Shown here piece by piece: positions 38,761 through 47,624 of a DNA stretch of 64,000 nt. This DNA comes from a bacterium (GTDB lineage: Bacteria; Actinomycetota; Acidimicrobiia; Spongiisociales; Spongiisociaceae), in contig JAPOQZ010000013.1 of assembly GCA_026710435.1 (NCBI GenBank), positions 17,027 through 81,026 on the forward strand, given 5' to 3'. Each line of letters starts with the position of its first letter. The stretch's first letter is position 1. Both the position numbers and the translations under genes were made by a program. Under the pieces are notes generated by a model. That model saw only the letters and a list, made by a program, of their open reading frames with translations, searched no databases and was not told where the DNA came from.

Positions 38761-40179
38761 TCAGGTCGTGCTCAACTCGGCGATCGCATCGGCGGGCGAG
38801 GTCGGCTCGGGCATCAGACGGGCAGGCAGGCGAAAGCGCCTCGTGACGTCCTGGAGCACCTCCCGCTCGGTGATGAGCTCGGTCTTCGAGCCCGAGACCA
38901 GCACGGTTGCCGGACGGGGCATCGCGTTGAACTGCAGGCTCTTGCTCTCGCAGTAGGCACCGGTGTCCAGGAACGCTACGACGTCGCCACGCTCCACGTG
39001 TGGAAGCTGGACGTTGAGCGCGAGGTTGCCGAACCAGCACAGCGGATCCCCCAGGTTGACCGTCTCGGTGGGCGTCTCGTTGACCCGATCCGTCACGACC
39101 GGGTGGTAGTAGAAGCCGCCCGACAGGATGTTGAGCAGGTGGTTCTCGCTCGCATCGAGTCCGATCCAGGTCTGGCCCACGTCGGAGAACGATTTCCTGA
39201 TGCCGACACGGGACAGGAGAATGCCTATGTCGGAAGAGATCCCGCGTCCGGGCTCGATCATCAGCCGGGGCTCACCGAGGCCGTGGGCGTCGAGCGCCTC
39301 GCGGAAGAGCGCCGTCATCACCTCGGCGAACTCATCTGCGGTCGGAGAACCGCGGTCAAATCCCATGGGACCGTGACCCTCCGGCCTTCCCCACGCGAAG
39401 CCGCCGCCGAAATCGAAGTAGTCGGGTACCCATCCGAAGCGGTCCTTGAGCACTCCGGCAGCCTCCATCTGGTCCTTCACGACCGCCTCGTGGACCCTCA
39501 GGTCGGGCGCCCAGCGACCGGCGTGGTGATGGAACCCGACGAGCTCGACGTCGGGGGCCCGGAGGGCGTGCTCGCACACAGTCTCGAGATCGTCGAGGGC
39601 GATCCCGAACTTGTTGATCTCGCGAACTCCCGGCCCGATCTTGATCCCGGGCGGCCAGTCCGCCTCCAGATCGTCGAGGTCGTGCAACAACAGCCTCGTT
39701 CGCATCCCGATACGTGCCCTCATCCCGAGGTCGCGAGCCACCCGGATCACATCATCGAGCTCGTCGGGGGCATCGAGATGGATGGCGGCGCCGGCCTCGA
39801 CGGCCATCCGGATCTCCTGATCCCGCTTGTTGAATCCGTTGAGAACGACCCGATCCGGATCGGTACCGGCGAGCAGCGTCAGGTACAGCTCACCCGGACC
39901 GAACGCGTCTCCTCCAGCTCCGGCCAGGGTGAAGATGCGCCTCACGGTGAGGTTGTTGTTGGCTTTGGTGGCGAAGAGGATCTCGGACCGGGGGTAGCGC
40001 GACGCGAACGCATCGTGCCACTTCTTGACGTTGGCGTAGATCTGGTTCTCCGAGATGACGTAGAGCGGCGTTCCGAACCTCTCGGCGAGTCCGGTGGCGT
40101 CCACGTCCTCGACTTGGAGCCGACCCGATGTGTTCACGCCGATGCTCTCGTTGAAGGCACGAACGAAGTCCCGAGCCAT
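38761..40179 (-). CDS. Diaminopimelate/ornithine decarboxylase family PLP enzyme
   Basis: A 472-residue fold-type-III PLP decarboxylase. Lys72 in FATKANNN binds PLP, HHHAG is the stacking His region, GGGFAWGR the glycine loop and EPGRGISSDIG the phosphate-binding stretch; DTGAYCESKS contains the second active-site Cys from the partner subunit. It is longer than typical LysA (~420) and sits among accessory genes, so a role on a non-standard amino acid is as likely as lysine synthesis. ATG 40179 has a strong ribosome site (GGAGGAGAGG). An upstream in-frame ATG at 40212 overlaps the next gene. Confidence 0.85.
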   Translation of the reverse strand: MARDFVRAFNESIGVNTSGRLQVEDVDATGLAERFGTPLYVISENQIYANVKKWHDAFASRYPRSEILFATKANNNLTVRRIFTLAGAGGDAFGPGELYLTLLAGTDPDRVVLNGFNKRDQEIRMAVEAGAAIHLDAPDELDDVIRVARDLGMRARIGMRTRLLLHDLDDLEADWPPGIKIGPGVREINKFGIALDDLETVCEHALRAPDVELVGFHHHAGRWAPDLRVHEAVVKDQMEAAGVLKDRFGWVPDYFDFGGGFAWGRPEGHGPMGFDRGSPTADEFAEVMTALFREALDAHGLGEPRLMIEPGRGISSDIGILLSRVGIRKSFSDVGQTWIGLDASENHLLNILSGGFYYHPVVTDRVNETPTETVNLGDPLCWFGNLALNVQLPHVERGDVVAFLDTGAYCESKSLQFNAMPRPATVLVSGSKTELITEREVLQDVTRRFRLPARLMPEPTSPADAIAELSTT

Positions 40180-40208
40180 CGGTCCTCTCCTCCTCTCACC
40201 GCGCCGAT

Positions 40209-41135
40209 TCACGAGCGTAGCCGACCACCTGGAAGCACGTCCCGGGCTATCAGCTCGAGCTGGGCGAACAACTCTTCACGCGTGTGAGCCACCACGTGGA
40301 TCACGAAATGCGTCACGAACTCAGCGAGCCTCCGAAGCTCGGCAACGATCGCTTCCGGCGATCCCGCCACCATCCGGGCTCCCAGCCAGGTCTCCTCGGG
40401 ACCCGGCGGCGTCTCCGTGACGAAAACCGGGATCCCCAGCGCAATCTCAGGCTTCCCCCGGCGTCCCGCCGCCTCCCAACTCGTGTGCAAGTGGTCGACG
40501 AGGGCGACGATCTCAGCCTCGCCGAGAACCGTCGTGGGGTGCCAGCCCTGTCCCAATTCCACCGCCCGCCGGATAGCACGGCGACTGTTGCCGCCGATGA
40601 GGATGGGGGGATGGGGATCCTGGACGGGGGTCGGCGCGAACCGAGTCTCCCCGAACCTTGCCGAACGGCCTTCGTCGCGGCGCGTCCACAAGCTGACGAA
40701 CGTGTCCAGCGCCTCATCGGTTACCGCACCGCGGGATGCGTAGTCGATGCCGAGCGTGTCGAATTCCTCCTCGAGCCACCCTGACCCCACTCCCAGGATC
40801 AGGCGCCCGCCCGACAACGCATCGATGGTGGCGAGCATCTTGGCCGTGACGATGGGGTCGCGGTAGGGCACCACCATGACGGTCGTGCCCAGCCGGACCC
40901 GCTGGGTGACCGCTGCCAGATGGGCGAGCACTACCAACTGCTCGTAGACCTCTTCGCCGTAGATGTAGACGGCTGAGGCCGGGATGACGATGTGGTCGAT
41001 CGCCCAGATCGAATCGAACCCGACCTCGTCCGCCCGACGGGCAATGGCGACTATGGATTCCGGTTGGGCGAGGGCCCCGCTGGAAGGTACGACGACCCCG
41101 AAACGAGGTGCCTGTGACGCTGGTCGATCATCCAT
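40209..41135 (-). CDS. Luciferase-like (LLM) F420- or flavin-dependent oxidoreductase
   Basis: A 308-residue TIM-barrel monooxygenase/reductase of the bacterial luciferase superfamily. GFDSIWAIDHI near residue 40, RLGTTVMVVPYRDP, and GRLILGVGSGWLEEEFDTLG are the standard cofactor-binding segments of actinobacterial F420-dependent members. ATG 41135 was chosen because the protein begins canonically (RFGVVVPSSGALAQPESI). It follows the aac-like gene's 3' end on the same strand after ~37 bp. Confidence 0.88.
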   Translation of the reverse strand: MDDRPASQAPRFGVVVPSSGALAQPESIVAIARRADEVGFDSIWAIDHIVIPASAVYIYGEEVYEQLVVLAHLAAVTQRVRLGTTVMVVPYRDPIVTAKMLATIDALSGGRLILGVGSGWLEEEFDTLGIDYASRGAVTDEALDTFVSLWTRRDEGRSARFGETRFAPTPVQDPHPPILIGGNSRRAIRRAVELGQGWHPTTVLGEAEIVALVDHLHTSWEAAGRRGKPEIALGIPVFVTETPPGPEETWLGARMVAGSPEAIVAELRRLAEFVTHFVIHVVAHTREELFAQLELIARDVLPGGRLRS

Positions 41136-41172
41136 CGGCTCGAACCTTAGCTCCGGCGACACCCGGACTCCG

Positions 41173-41961
41173 CTACCAGACGAAGCCGGGTCGCCACTCG
41201 CAGCTGATCGGATCATCGAGGTCGAGAGTGGCCGCGGCCGGGACGCGCCAGATGTGGATGCACCCGTCGTCCGTTTCAGTCCGCATCAGACCCGACCTCG
41301 TCCGCACGAAGGTGGGGCCGCGCCAGCGCTCCCACCCCAGGTGCTCGTAGAAGGTGGGCAGCACAGAATGTAGAGCTCCGAGCTTGTAGTTGTCCGCTAT
41401 GTGCCGCTGGGCCGCTGCAAGCACGCTCCGGGCCAGGCCCTTGCCCCGATCGCGATGCCGCGTGCCGACCGCTTCAACGTAGCCGGTGTTGAGCTCACGG
41501 TCTGGAACGGCAAGGAGGCGGGGAACGACCGAAGCATGGGAGATCGGGACGCCGTCTTCCTCGACGAAGAAATGCACTCCTCCGAGTGCCTGGCGCCAGA
41601 GCGCATCTGTGAATCTGCCCTCGAATGCCCTGTCGAGAAGGGTCCTGAATCGGGTGGCTTCCGACAGGGTCAACTCCGCGGTGCTTCTCGAACTCACGAC
41701 GCGCACAACACCATGTTCGCTGGTGCGCGCCGCCAACACGATTCTACGTCGAAGTCCGGCAACGTGGCCGGCTACCTGGTGTCCGAGGACCAGCGGAGTT
41801 CCAGGCCCATCTCGGGAACGGCCGGACATCACATTCAGACCCGAGCGGCACGCGCCCACCCCGGCCACCCTGGTTAGCACCCCTCCCGGTCCTGGCTCCG
41901 GGATCCGTAGTTCCCGGATCTCACGTGGTGCTCCGAACGCGGTGAGTAGAGCGGTTTGCAT
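41173..41961 (-). CDS. Aminoglycoside 2'-N-acetyltransferase homologue fused to an alcohol-dehydrogenase N-terminal stub
   Basis: The C-terminal ~178 residues are a GNAT acetyltransferase closely patterned on mycobacterial AAC(2')-I: FTDALWRQALGGVHFF, GYVEAVGTRHRDRGKGLARS (acetyl-CoA loop), GWERWRGPTFV and a C-terminal CEWRPGFVW. Chromosomal AAC(2') enzymes acetylate aminoglycosides and possibly cell-wall or mycothiol-related amines. In frame before it, residues 1-~75 (MQTALLTAFGAPREIREL to LVLGHQVAGHVAGL) are the first part of a zinc-dependent alcohol dehydrogenase. ATG 41961 has GGAAGG upstream, whereas the GTG candidates at 41739, 41706 and 41697 that would start the acetyltransferase alone have none, so a chimera of 262 residues is likely made. 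Confidence 0.82.
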   Translation of the reverse strand: MQTALLTAFGAPREIRELRIPEPGPGGVLTRVAGVGACRSGLNVMSGRSRDGPGTPLVLGHQVAGHVAGLRRRIVLAARTSEHGVVRVVSSRSTAELTLSEATRFRTLLDRAFEGRFTDALWRQALGGVHFFVEEDGVPISHASVVPRLLAVPDRELNTGYVEAVGTRHRDRGKGLARSVLAAAQRHIADNYKLGALHSVLPTFYEHLGWERWRGPTFVRTRSGLMRTETDDGCIHIWRVPAAATLDLDDPISCEWRPGFVW

Positions 41962-42053
41962 TCCGCGGCCTTCCGCGCTGCGGATGGTGGGGACCTTTAA
42001 CGGACAACAGTCAACCGCGAACGGGAAACTGGCGGCGACCAACCGGCAACCGA

Positions 42054-42497
42054 CTACTCCATTAGGACCGGCGACGCCCGGCTGGTGACCGTGACTACGA
42101 AGGCCTGGGGGGCTGCGAACATCTGGAGAAGGGTGACCTGCACCCGACCCGTGACCTCGACCGAGACGCGGGACGGGTCGGCGGTGGCCCGGACCGTCAT
42201 CGAGGACGTGTCCCACCCCGGTTGCGCCTGCGCGAAGTCCTCCGCCGTCGCCACTGCGTCGGAGGGGATCAACCTGAGCCTGTTGTGACGAAGGGCGCGC
42301 TCGTCGATCTCGGCGGCTCCGGCGACGGCGGCCTTGTCGGCGATACCGGTCAGGGTTCCATGGCTGGAGACGACCCGCCAGAGGTCCAGCGCGACGGCGC
42401 CCGCTAGGAAGAGGAGCAGGAGGAGCCCGAGGCTCCATAGAATCACGGCCCCGCTCTCGCCTGCCGGATGTCCACAGAAGCGCGGTAGTCGTCTCAA
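42054..42497 (-). CDS. TadG/TadE-like pseudopilin-type membrane protein
   Basis: A 147-residue protein with a short basic leader, ESGAVILWSLGLLLLLFLAGAVALDLWR membrane helix (in part; Glu before it resembles the processing/assembly Glu of pseudopilins) and a soluble C-terminal domain (KAAVAGAAEID, ending VTVTSRASPV). This is the layout of putative TadG-like proteins found with actinobacterial secretion/Flp-pilus loci. It is the last of three such genes; its start overlaps the stop of the one before. Confidence 0.78.
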   Translation of the reverse strand: MRRLPRFCGHPAGESGAVILWSLGLLLLLFLAGAVALDLWRVVSSHGTLTGIADKAAVAGAAEIDERALRHNRLRLIPSDAVATAEDFAQAQPGWDTSSMTVRATADPSRVSVEVTGRVQVTLLQMFAAPQAFVVTVTSRASPVLME

Positions 42498-42934
42498 GGC
42501 GTGCTCCGGTAGGTCTCGATCCGTTCCCGGAAGGATCGGTGGATGGTCACCGAACCCAGGCTGCCGAGACCCACCACCTTGATCAAGGGCGTCCGGAACG
42601 ACACGGTGGCGCTTACCACGCCGCCGGGTTTCCAGGCCGACTGGCAGTCGACCGTGACCTCGGTCGCTTCGGGGGACAGTCCTCGCTCGTCCAGGATGCG
42701 ATGGGCGAGACTCTCCGCACGCTGCTGTCCCGAGGACGGGTCGAAAGCGGTGGCGCAGGCCCGCACGGCTTCCCGTGCGGCTGCGTCCCCCATGGCGCGG
42801 TACGCCACCATCAGCGGGAGGCTGAGCAACAGGATCGCCATGGGGATCAGGATGAAAGCCGTGGTGAGAACCAACTCCACGGCGCCGGACCCGCGCTCGG
42901 TCCGGTAAGGCGGCACACCTGTGCTCGGCTTCAA
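42494..42934 (-). CDS. TadE-like membrane protein (2)
   Basis: A ~146-residue TadE-family-like protein: TERGSGAVELVLTTAFILIP leads into a single N-terminal helix, followed by MGDAAAREAVRACATAFD and a beta-rich tail. No ATG exists at a suitable place; TTG 42934, which overlaps the TGA of the previous gene, is favoured with weak GGAG upstream, and GTG 42916 is an alternative. Overlaps on both sides show a tight three-gene unit. Confidence 0.75.
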   Translation of the reverse strand: MKPSTGVPPYRTERGSGAVELVLTTAFILIPMAILLLSLPLMVAYRAMGDAAAREAVRACATAFDPSSGQQRAESLAHRILDERGLSPEATEVTVDCQSAWKPGGVVSATVSFRTPLIKVVGLGSLGSVTIHRSFRERIETYRSTP

Positions 42935-43356
42935 GGCACGAGCTCCGTAGAACTGGTGGCCCGGACGGTCACGTCCCAGTCCGGCCCGAAGTTGGAGAAC
43001 ACCGGCTCGAGGCGGGCGGTTACGGTGGAGGATGTGGCCACCGTCTCGCGGGAGCACTCGACAGCCGCACTGTCGGCGTAGAGGGCGGCCAGCCTCTCTA
43101 TGGCTTCCGCGGTGGCGATCTCGCAGGTGGCTTCGGTTCCACCTGATCGAGCTCCGTTGCGCGCGCCGATATCAGCGGCGTGCTGGAGGACGGATCGAGC
43201 GTAGAGCATGAGCAAGGCGTTGACGAGGAACAGCGTGAACAACAGCGCCATGGCCATCGCCATGAGCACCTCGACCGCAGCTGCTCCCGATTCGGAGGCG
43301 CCGCTCCTGGCAGCCCCATTTCGAGCAGGGTTCGCAGATTGTCGCGTGCCTATCAT
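42931..43356 (-). CDS. TadE-like membrane protein (1)
   Basis: A 141-residue protein, first of the trio. ASESGAAAVEVLMAMAMALL is the Gly-Ala-x-x-Val-Glu entry to the single helix seen in TadE-like pseudopilins; the soluble part contains AADIGARNGARSGG and ends in a beta-rich segment. ATG 43356 has GAGGAA six bases upstream. No Tad ATPase or platform genes are in the window, so the rest of the machine would have to be elsewhere. Confidence 0.77.
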   Translation of the reverse strand: MIGTRQSANPARNGAARSGASESGAAAVEVLMAMAMALLFTLFLVNALLMLYARSVLQHAADIGARNGARSGGTEATCEIATAEAIERLAALYADSAAVECSRETVATSSTVTARLEPVFSNFGPDWDVTVRATSSTELVP

Positions 43357-43503
43357 CACCGTTCCTCTGCGGAGGATTCTTAACTATTACTATGCTTGGC
43401 CACTTAGAGCAAGAGAATGTAACTGACAAGAGAGAATTGACTCGGGTTGCGGTGGTTAAGTTTCGGTAGCGGTTTGGTGACGCAAGCCGGTAGTCTGGCG
43501 CCT

Positions 43504-44511
43504 ATGGAACCCGTAGTAGTCGACACCCGGCAACGCCCCCTCCGCGACCTACGCCTATCGGTGACCGACCGGTGCAACTTCCGGTGTCGCTACTGCATGC
43601 CGGCTGAGATATTCAACCGTGACTACGTGTTTCTCCGGCGTGAGCTTCTGCTCAACTTCGAGGAACTGACCACCCTGGCCCGGGCCTTCGAGCGACTCGG
43701 TGTCAGCAAGATCAGGCTCACGGGAGGGGAGCCGCTGCTCCGCAAGGGCATCGAGGACTTGGTGGCGCTTCTCGTGGAGGCAACCGCGTGCGAGGTGACG
43801 CTCACCACCAACGCGTCCCTGCTCGTACGAAAGGCGAGTGCGCTGGCATCGGCCGGCCTCACCAGGATCACCGTTTCCCTCGATTCGCTGGACGATGCCG
43901 TCTTCCAGGCCATGAACGATGTGGGATTCCCGGTGGGGGCCGTGCTCGACGGCATCGACGCAGCCGCCTCGGTCGGTCTGCCTGTCAAGGTCAACGCCGT
44001 TGTCAAGCGGGGTGTCAACGATCGTGGTGTGGTCGACATGGCGCGGCATTTCCGCGGTAGCGGCCACATTCTCAGGTTCATCGAATACATGGACGTCGGG
44101 GCGACCAACGGGTGGTGCATGGACGATGTCGTGCCGGCCAGCGAACTCGTTAACGCCATCGATGCTGTGTTTCCGATCCGACCGGTCAAACCGAACTACA
44201 GGGGAGAGGTGGCCACGCGATGGCGGTACCTCGACGGACAGGGCGAGATCGGGTTCATAACATCGGTGACCCAGCCCTTCTGCAGTACCTGTACCAGGGC
44301 GCGCATCTCGGCCGAAGGGATGCTCTACACCTGCCTGTTCGCGTGGACCGGAACCGATCTCCGCAAGGTGCTGCGGTCGGGTGGTACCGAGGAAGAGATC
44401 GTCGATCTGGTGAGAGGGATCTGGGAGGCGAGGCGGGACCGCTACTCGGAGATCCGCTCCGAGGCAACCGTAGGCCTACCGAAAGTCGAGATGAGCTACA
44501 TAGGGGGATGA
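43504..44511 (+). CDS. moaA: GTP 3',8-cyclase (molybdenum cofactor biosynthesis)
   Basis: A 335-residue radical-SAM enzyme that starts molybdenum-cofactor synthesis by rearranging GTP. The first Fe-S cluster ligands are C24, C28 and C31 (TDRCNFRCRYCMP), the SAM/glycine region LTGGEPLLR follows, and the C-terminal second cluster is carried by FCSTCTRARISAEGMLYTC. The conserved C-terminal Gly-Gly (SYIGG) is present. ATG 43504 is the family start. No other moa gene adjoins; the upstream 140 bp is A/T-rich and probably holds divergent promoters. Confidence 0.96.
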   Translation: MEPVVVDTRQRPLRDLRLSVTDRCNFRCRYCMPAEIFNRDYVFLRRELLLNFEELTTLARAFERLGVSKIRLTGGEPLLRKGIEDLVALLVEATACEVTLTTNASLLVRKASALASAGLTRITVSLDSLDDAVFQAMNDVGFPVGAVLDGIDAAASVGLPVKVNAVVKRGVNDRGVVDMARHFRGSGHILRFIEYMDVGATNGWCMDDVVPASELVNAIDAVFPIRPVKPNYRGEVATRWRYLDGQGEIGFITSVTQPFCSTCTRARISAEGMLYTCLFAWTGTDLRKVLRSGGTEEEIVDLVRGIWEARRDRYSEIRSEATVGLPKVEMSYIGG

Positions 44512-44631
44512 GGGTGTTCTCCCACGCTTCACCACGAAACGATCACTCCATCCGGCGCCCGGGCGCGGCGGAATGAGTGACGAACCCATCTATCCTGTCT
44601 CTCCGAACGTTGACACCGCAGCGGAGAAAAC

Positions 44632-45477
44632 ATGCCCGGACTGCTCGCCTTCCATGCGCATCCCGACGACGAGGTCACGTCCACTGGAGGCGTGCTGGCC
44701 AAATACTCGGAGTGGGGTGAGCAGGTGGTGGTCGTAACCGCCACCGACGGAGCCGAAGGCGAAATCCACAACTACGAGAATCCCGACGACCTCCGCCCCC
44801 GCCTGGTTGAAATGCGAGCGGAGGAGATCGCCAAGGCCCTGGCCATCCTGGGAGTGCCCAACCATCACTTCCTCGGGTTCAGGGACTCGGGAATGATGGG
44901 TACCGAGCCAAACCAGCACCCGGACTGCTTCTGGCAGGCGGACTTCATGGAAGCAACAGCCCGGCTGGTGCACCTGCTCAGGAGGTACACACCGGAGGTG
45001 CTGACCATTTACGACCCGTTCGGCGGCTACGGTCACCCTGACCACATCCAGGTTCACAGGGTGGGGATTGCCGCCTTCTTCGGCACGGATGACACCGCAC
45101 GCTTCCCTCTCGAGGAGGGCGAGGCACCGTGGAACGTGACCAAGCTCTACATGAGCACCTGGCCCCGCTCGAGGGCCGCGGCGATGACTGCTGCCCGTCT
45201 CGAAGCCGGCCTCATCACCGAGGAGGAAGCGGAACGCTCGGCCGGATGGGGTACTCCCGACGAGGACATCACAGCCATGGTCGATGTAGCTCTATGGGTG
45301 GATCTCAAGGTTGAGGCCCTCCGGGCTCATCGCACCCAGATTCCGGAAGACTGGTTCATGCTCCAGGTACCCGAGAAGGACCTCCCCAGTGCAATCGGTA
45401 CGGAGGCTTTCCAGCGACTGTATTCACGGGTGCACGTGCCCTTCCGGGAGGACGACCTGTTTACCGGACTCCGCTGA
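44632..45477 (+). CDS. mca: Mycothiol S-conjugate amidase (LmbE/MshB-type deacetylase)
   Basis: A 281-residue zinc enzyme that cleaves mycothiol S-conjugates so that toxins leave as mercapturic acids. AHPDDE (9-14) supplies two zinc ligands and the general base Asp, and GHPDHIQVHR supplies the third. GFRDSGMMGTEPNQHPDCFW is typical of Mca rather than MshB. It pairs functionally with mycothione reductase at 13814. MshB (deacetylation of GlcNAc-Ins) is the alternative within the same family. Confidence 0.88.
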   Translation: MPGLLAFHAHPDDEVTSTGGVLAKYSEWGEQVVVVTATDGAEGEIHNYENPDDLRPRLVEMRAEEIAKALAILGVPNHHFLGFRDSGMMGTEPNQHPDCFWQADFMEATARLVHLLRRYTPEVLTIYDPFGGYGHPDHIQVHRVGIAAFFGTDDTARFPLEEGEAPWNVTKLYMSTWPRSRAAAMTAARLEAGLITEEEAERSAGWGTPDEDITAMVDVALWVDLKVEALRAHRTQIPEDWFMLQVPEKDLPSAIGTEAFQRLYSRVHVPFREDDLFTGLR

Positions 45478-45537
45478 GCCGCCGGCGCGACGATTACCCC
45501 CCTGCTGAGCTACCTGCGACCGGTATCGTCACCGGTC

Positions 45538-46431
45538 ATGGGTTCCCGTGCGGCCCTCGTCACCGCGTTCGCGACCATCATCGTGTGGTCGTCCGCGTAT
45601 TCTGCCGCCCGAGTCGGGCTCCGGCACTTCGATCCCATCGTTTTCTCGGCACTGCGGAACGTTGCTGCCGCGGTGACGCTGGCCCCGATCGCTCTCTCGT
45701 TGCGGGTCGGGCTCCCAGCCCGGGGGGATCGCTGGAAGGTGTTCGGATCCGGGGTGGTGGGCATGACCGTCTACCACTCGCTGCTCAATGTCGGCTTGGG
45801 AGTGGTGGAATCGGCCTCGGCGGCGCTGCTCATCGCTCTGTCACCGATACTCGTGGCGCTGATGTCCATGCAATATATAGGGGAACGCCTCACCAGCTGG
45901 GGCTGGATCGGCCTTGGGGCGGCCTTCCTAGGAGTAGTTGTAGTGTCCCTCGGCCAGGGAAGCGGCATCAGGTTCGGGCTGTCGAGCCTTCTCGTGGTAC
46001 TCGCTGCCGCCGCTCACGCCGGCTACATAGTCATGACCAAGAAGCTCACATCGATCTATCGACCCGTGCAGGTGGTCACCTGGGCCTTCTGGTCGGCCGC
46101 GCTCACCTTCATCCCGGTGCTGTTCCGGGCAGTGGCTCAGCTATCTGCAGCGCCTGCCGAGGGCTACTTCGCGTTCGTGTATCTAGGGGTCGGCGCCTCG
46201 GCGCTGGGGTTCGTTCTCTGGGCGAGGGCGCTGGCCGGGGCGCCCGCGTCCGTTGTGGCCTCGGCACTCTACGTGACGCCCCCGCTCTCGGCTCTGATCG
46301 GTTGGGTATGGCTGGACGAGCAACCGACCCTATGGATGCTCGCGGGAGGGATGATCATCCTCTCGGCTGTGTTCCTGGTAATGCGTAAGGGCATGGCCCC
46401 AACCTGTCCGGGACCTGCCGTGTCGGCCTGA
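45538..46431 (+). CDS. EamA/DMT-family transporter (1)
   Basis: A 297-residue protein with ten hydrophobic helices in two EamA repeats (the first about 5-140, the second about 155-290), the drug/metabolite exporter layout. WSSAYSAARVGLRHFDP at the N-terminus and WLDEQPTLWMLAGGMIILSA near the end are family-typical. ATG 45538 opens the first helix. A hairpin at 46440-46455 separates it from the convergent aminotransferase gene. Substrate unknown. Confidence 0.9.
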   Translation: MGSRAALVTAFATIIVWSSAYSAARVGLRHFDPIVFSALRNVAAAVTLAPIALSLRVGLPARGDRWKVFGSGVVGMTVYHSLLNVGLGVVESASAALLIALSPILVALMSMQYIGERLTSWGWIGLGAAFLGVVVVSLGQGSGIRFGLSSLLVVLAAAAHAGYIVMTKKLTSIYRPVQVVTWAFWSAALTFIPVLFRAVAQLSAAPAEGYFAFVYLGVGASALGFVLWARALAGAPASVVASALYVTPPLSALIGWVWLDEQPTLWMLAGGMIILSAVFLVMRKGMAPTCPGPAVSA

Positions 46432-46439
46432 CAGCCGGC

Positions 46440-46455
46440 CTCCGATCAATCGGAG
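46440..46455. terminator. Short hairpin between convergent genes
   Basis: CTCCGATCAATCGGAG can fold into a 6-bp stem with a four-base loop, at the meeting point of the EamA gene (+) and the class-V aminotransferase gene (-); it includes the latter's stop codon. Weak candidate for a bidirectional terminator. Confidence 0.35.
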
Positions 46456-47624
46456 AGTTCGGATCCCAGCGCCTGAGCGAGGCGCTCGAATTCCTCGACC
46501 CGGTTGTACTGCTGTGCCGATACCCGCAGGACCCTGTAGGGAGGTCCCGGCCAGCTGAACACCATCGCCTCTATAGCCCAGCGGGTCCTCAGGTCGGCCA
46601 TCAGAGGATCGAAGATGTTCTCCGCCGATCCGCTCGATGGCGGAAGGGGCACCGAAGCGATCGCTCCGATCATCTCGTCGGGGGCGGGCGGGTCGATCCG
46701 GAGTACGTCGACCAGCAGGTCCCTGGCCTGGAGACAGAGACTGCGATTGGTGCGTCTGACCCCTTCCCAGCCGTCCGGCTGGAGCGCTCCGACCGCATCG
46801 AGCGCGTCGGGGACGGTCAACCATGCGGTGGGATCGTCGGTTCCGATCCAGTCGAACTGCGTATGGATGTGTCCCCCCGTGGAAGGCCATCCGCCGTTGT
46901 AACCATGGCTGATCACGGCCGGGTAGATCTTCTGCCGGCGGTCCTCCCGCACGTACAGGAACCCGGCACCCTTCGGGGAGCACATCCACTTGTGGCAGTT
47001 GGCCGTTACGTAAGAGGCACCGAGAGAGGACACATCGAAGTCGATCATGCCGGGAGCGTGCGCCGCGTCCACTAGCACCTCGACTTCCGGCTCGAGGGCG
47101 GACACCAGTTCCTCGACCGGCAGGACGAGGGCGGTGGGGGAGGTCACCGAATCGATCAGCAGCAGCCGTGTCCGGGGGGTAATCGTATCCAGCACCGCGT
47201 CCGTCACCTGCCGGGGATCCTCGATGGGAAACGGGAAGGAGGCCGTGATCACTCGAGCACCGCAACGTGCCGCGCTGACGCTCACCGCGTTACGGCACGC
47301 GTTGTATCCGTGGCCCGTGATCACGATCTCGTCGCCGGGTGAGAGGGAGGCTTCGAGCGAGCGGAGCACCGCGTTCACACCCGATGTCGCGTTGTTCACA
47401 AAGCCCAATCCGGCCACATCGGCGCCGACAAAGCCGGCAACGCGGCGGCGGGCCCGATCAAGCGCCGGCTGGTAGTGATCCAGCATGAATCGGGTGGGAT
47501 TCGCTTCGAGAAGGTGCCTCAGTCGCTGCTGCGCCTCGAGGGCAGGCAGCGGGGTAGCGCCGAATGACCCGTGGTTGAGATGGCAGACGGACGGATCCAG
47601 TGACCAGATGCTCACACCCGACAC
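46446..47624 (-). CDS. Class-V aminotransferase (isopenicillin-N-epimerase-like)
   Basis: A 392-residue PLP enzyme. LNHGSFGATP at the N-terminus, NNATSGVN (phosphate site), DAAHAPGMIDFDV (cofactor Asp) and TANCHKWMCSPKGAGFL with the Schiff-base Lys are the hallmarks of the isopenicillin-N-epimerase-like branch. GTG 47624 or GTG 47615 is the start; no ATG is available. Only moderate similarity to the class-V enzyme at 18913 is evident, so they are not recent duplicates. Confidence 0.88.
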   Translation of the reverse strand: MSGVSIWSLDPSVCHLNHGSFGATPLPALEAQQRLRHLLEANPTRFMLDHYQPALDRARRRVAGFVGADVAGLGFVNNATSGVNAVLRSLEASLSPGDEIVITGHGYNACRNAVSVSAARCGARVITASFPFPIEDPRQVTDAVLDTITPRTRLLLIDSVTSPTALVLPVEELVSALEPEVEVLVDAAHAPGMIDFDVSSLGASYVTANCHKWMCSPKGAGFLYVREDRRQKIYPAVISHGYNGGWPSTGGHIHTQFDWIGTDDPTAWLTVPDALDAVGALQPDGWEGVRRTNRSLCLQARDLLVDVLRIDPPAPDEMIGAIASVPLPPSSGSAENIFDPLMADLRTRWAIEAMVFSWPGPPYRVLRVSAQQYNRVEEFERLAQALGSELSD

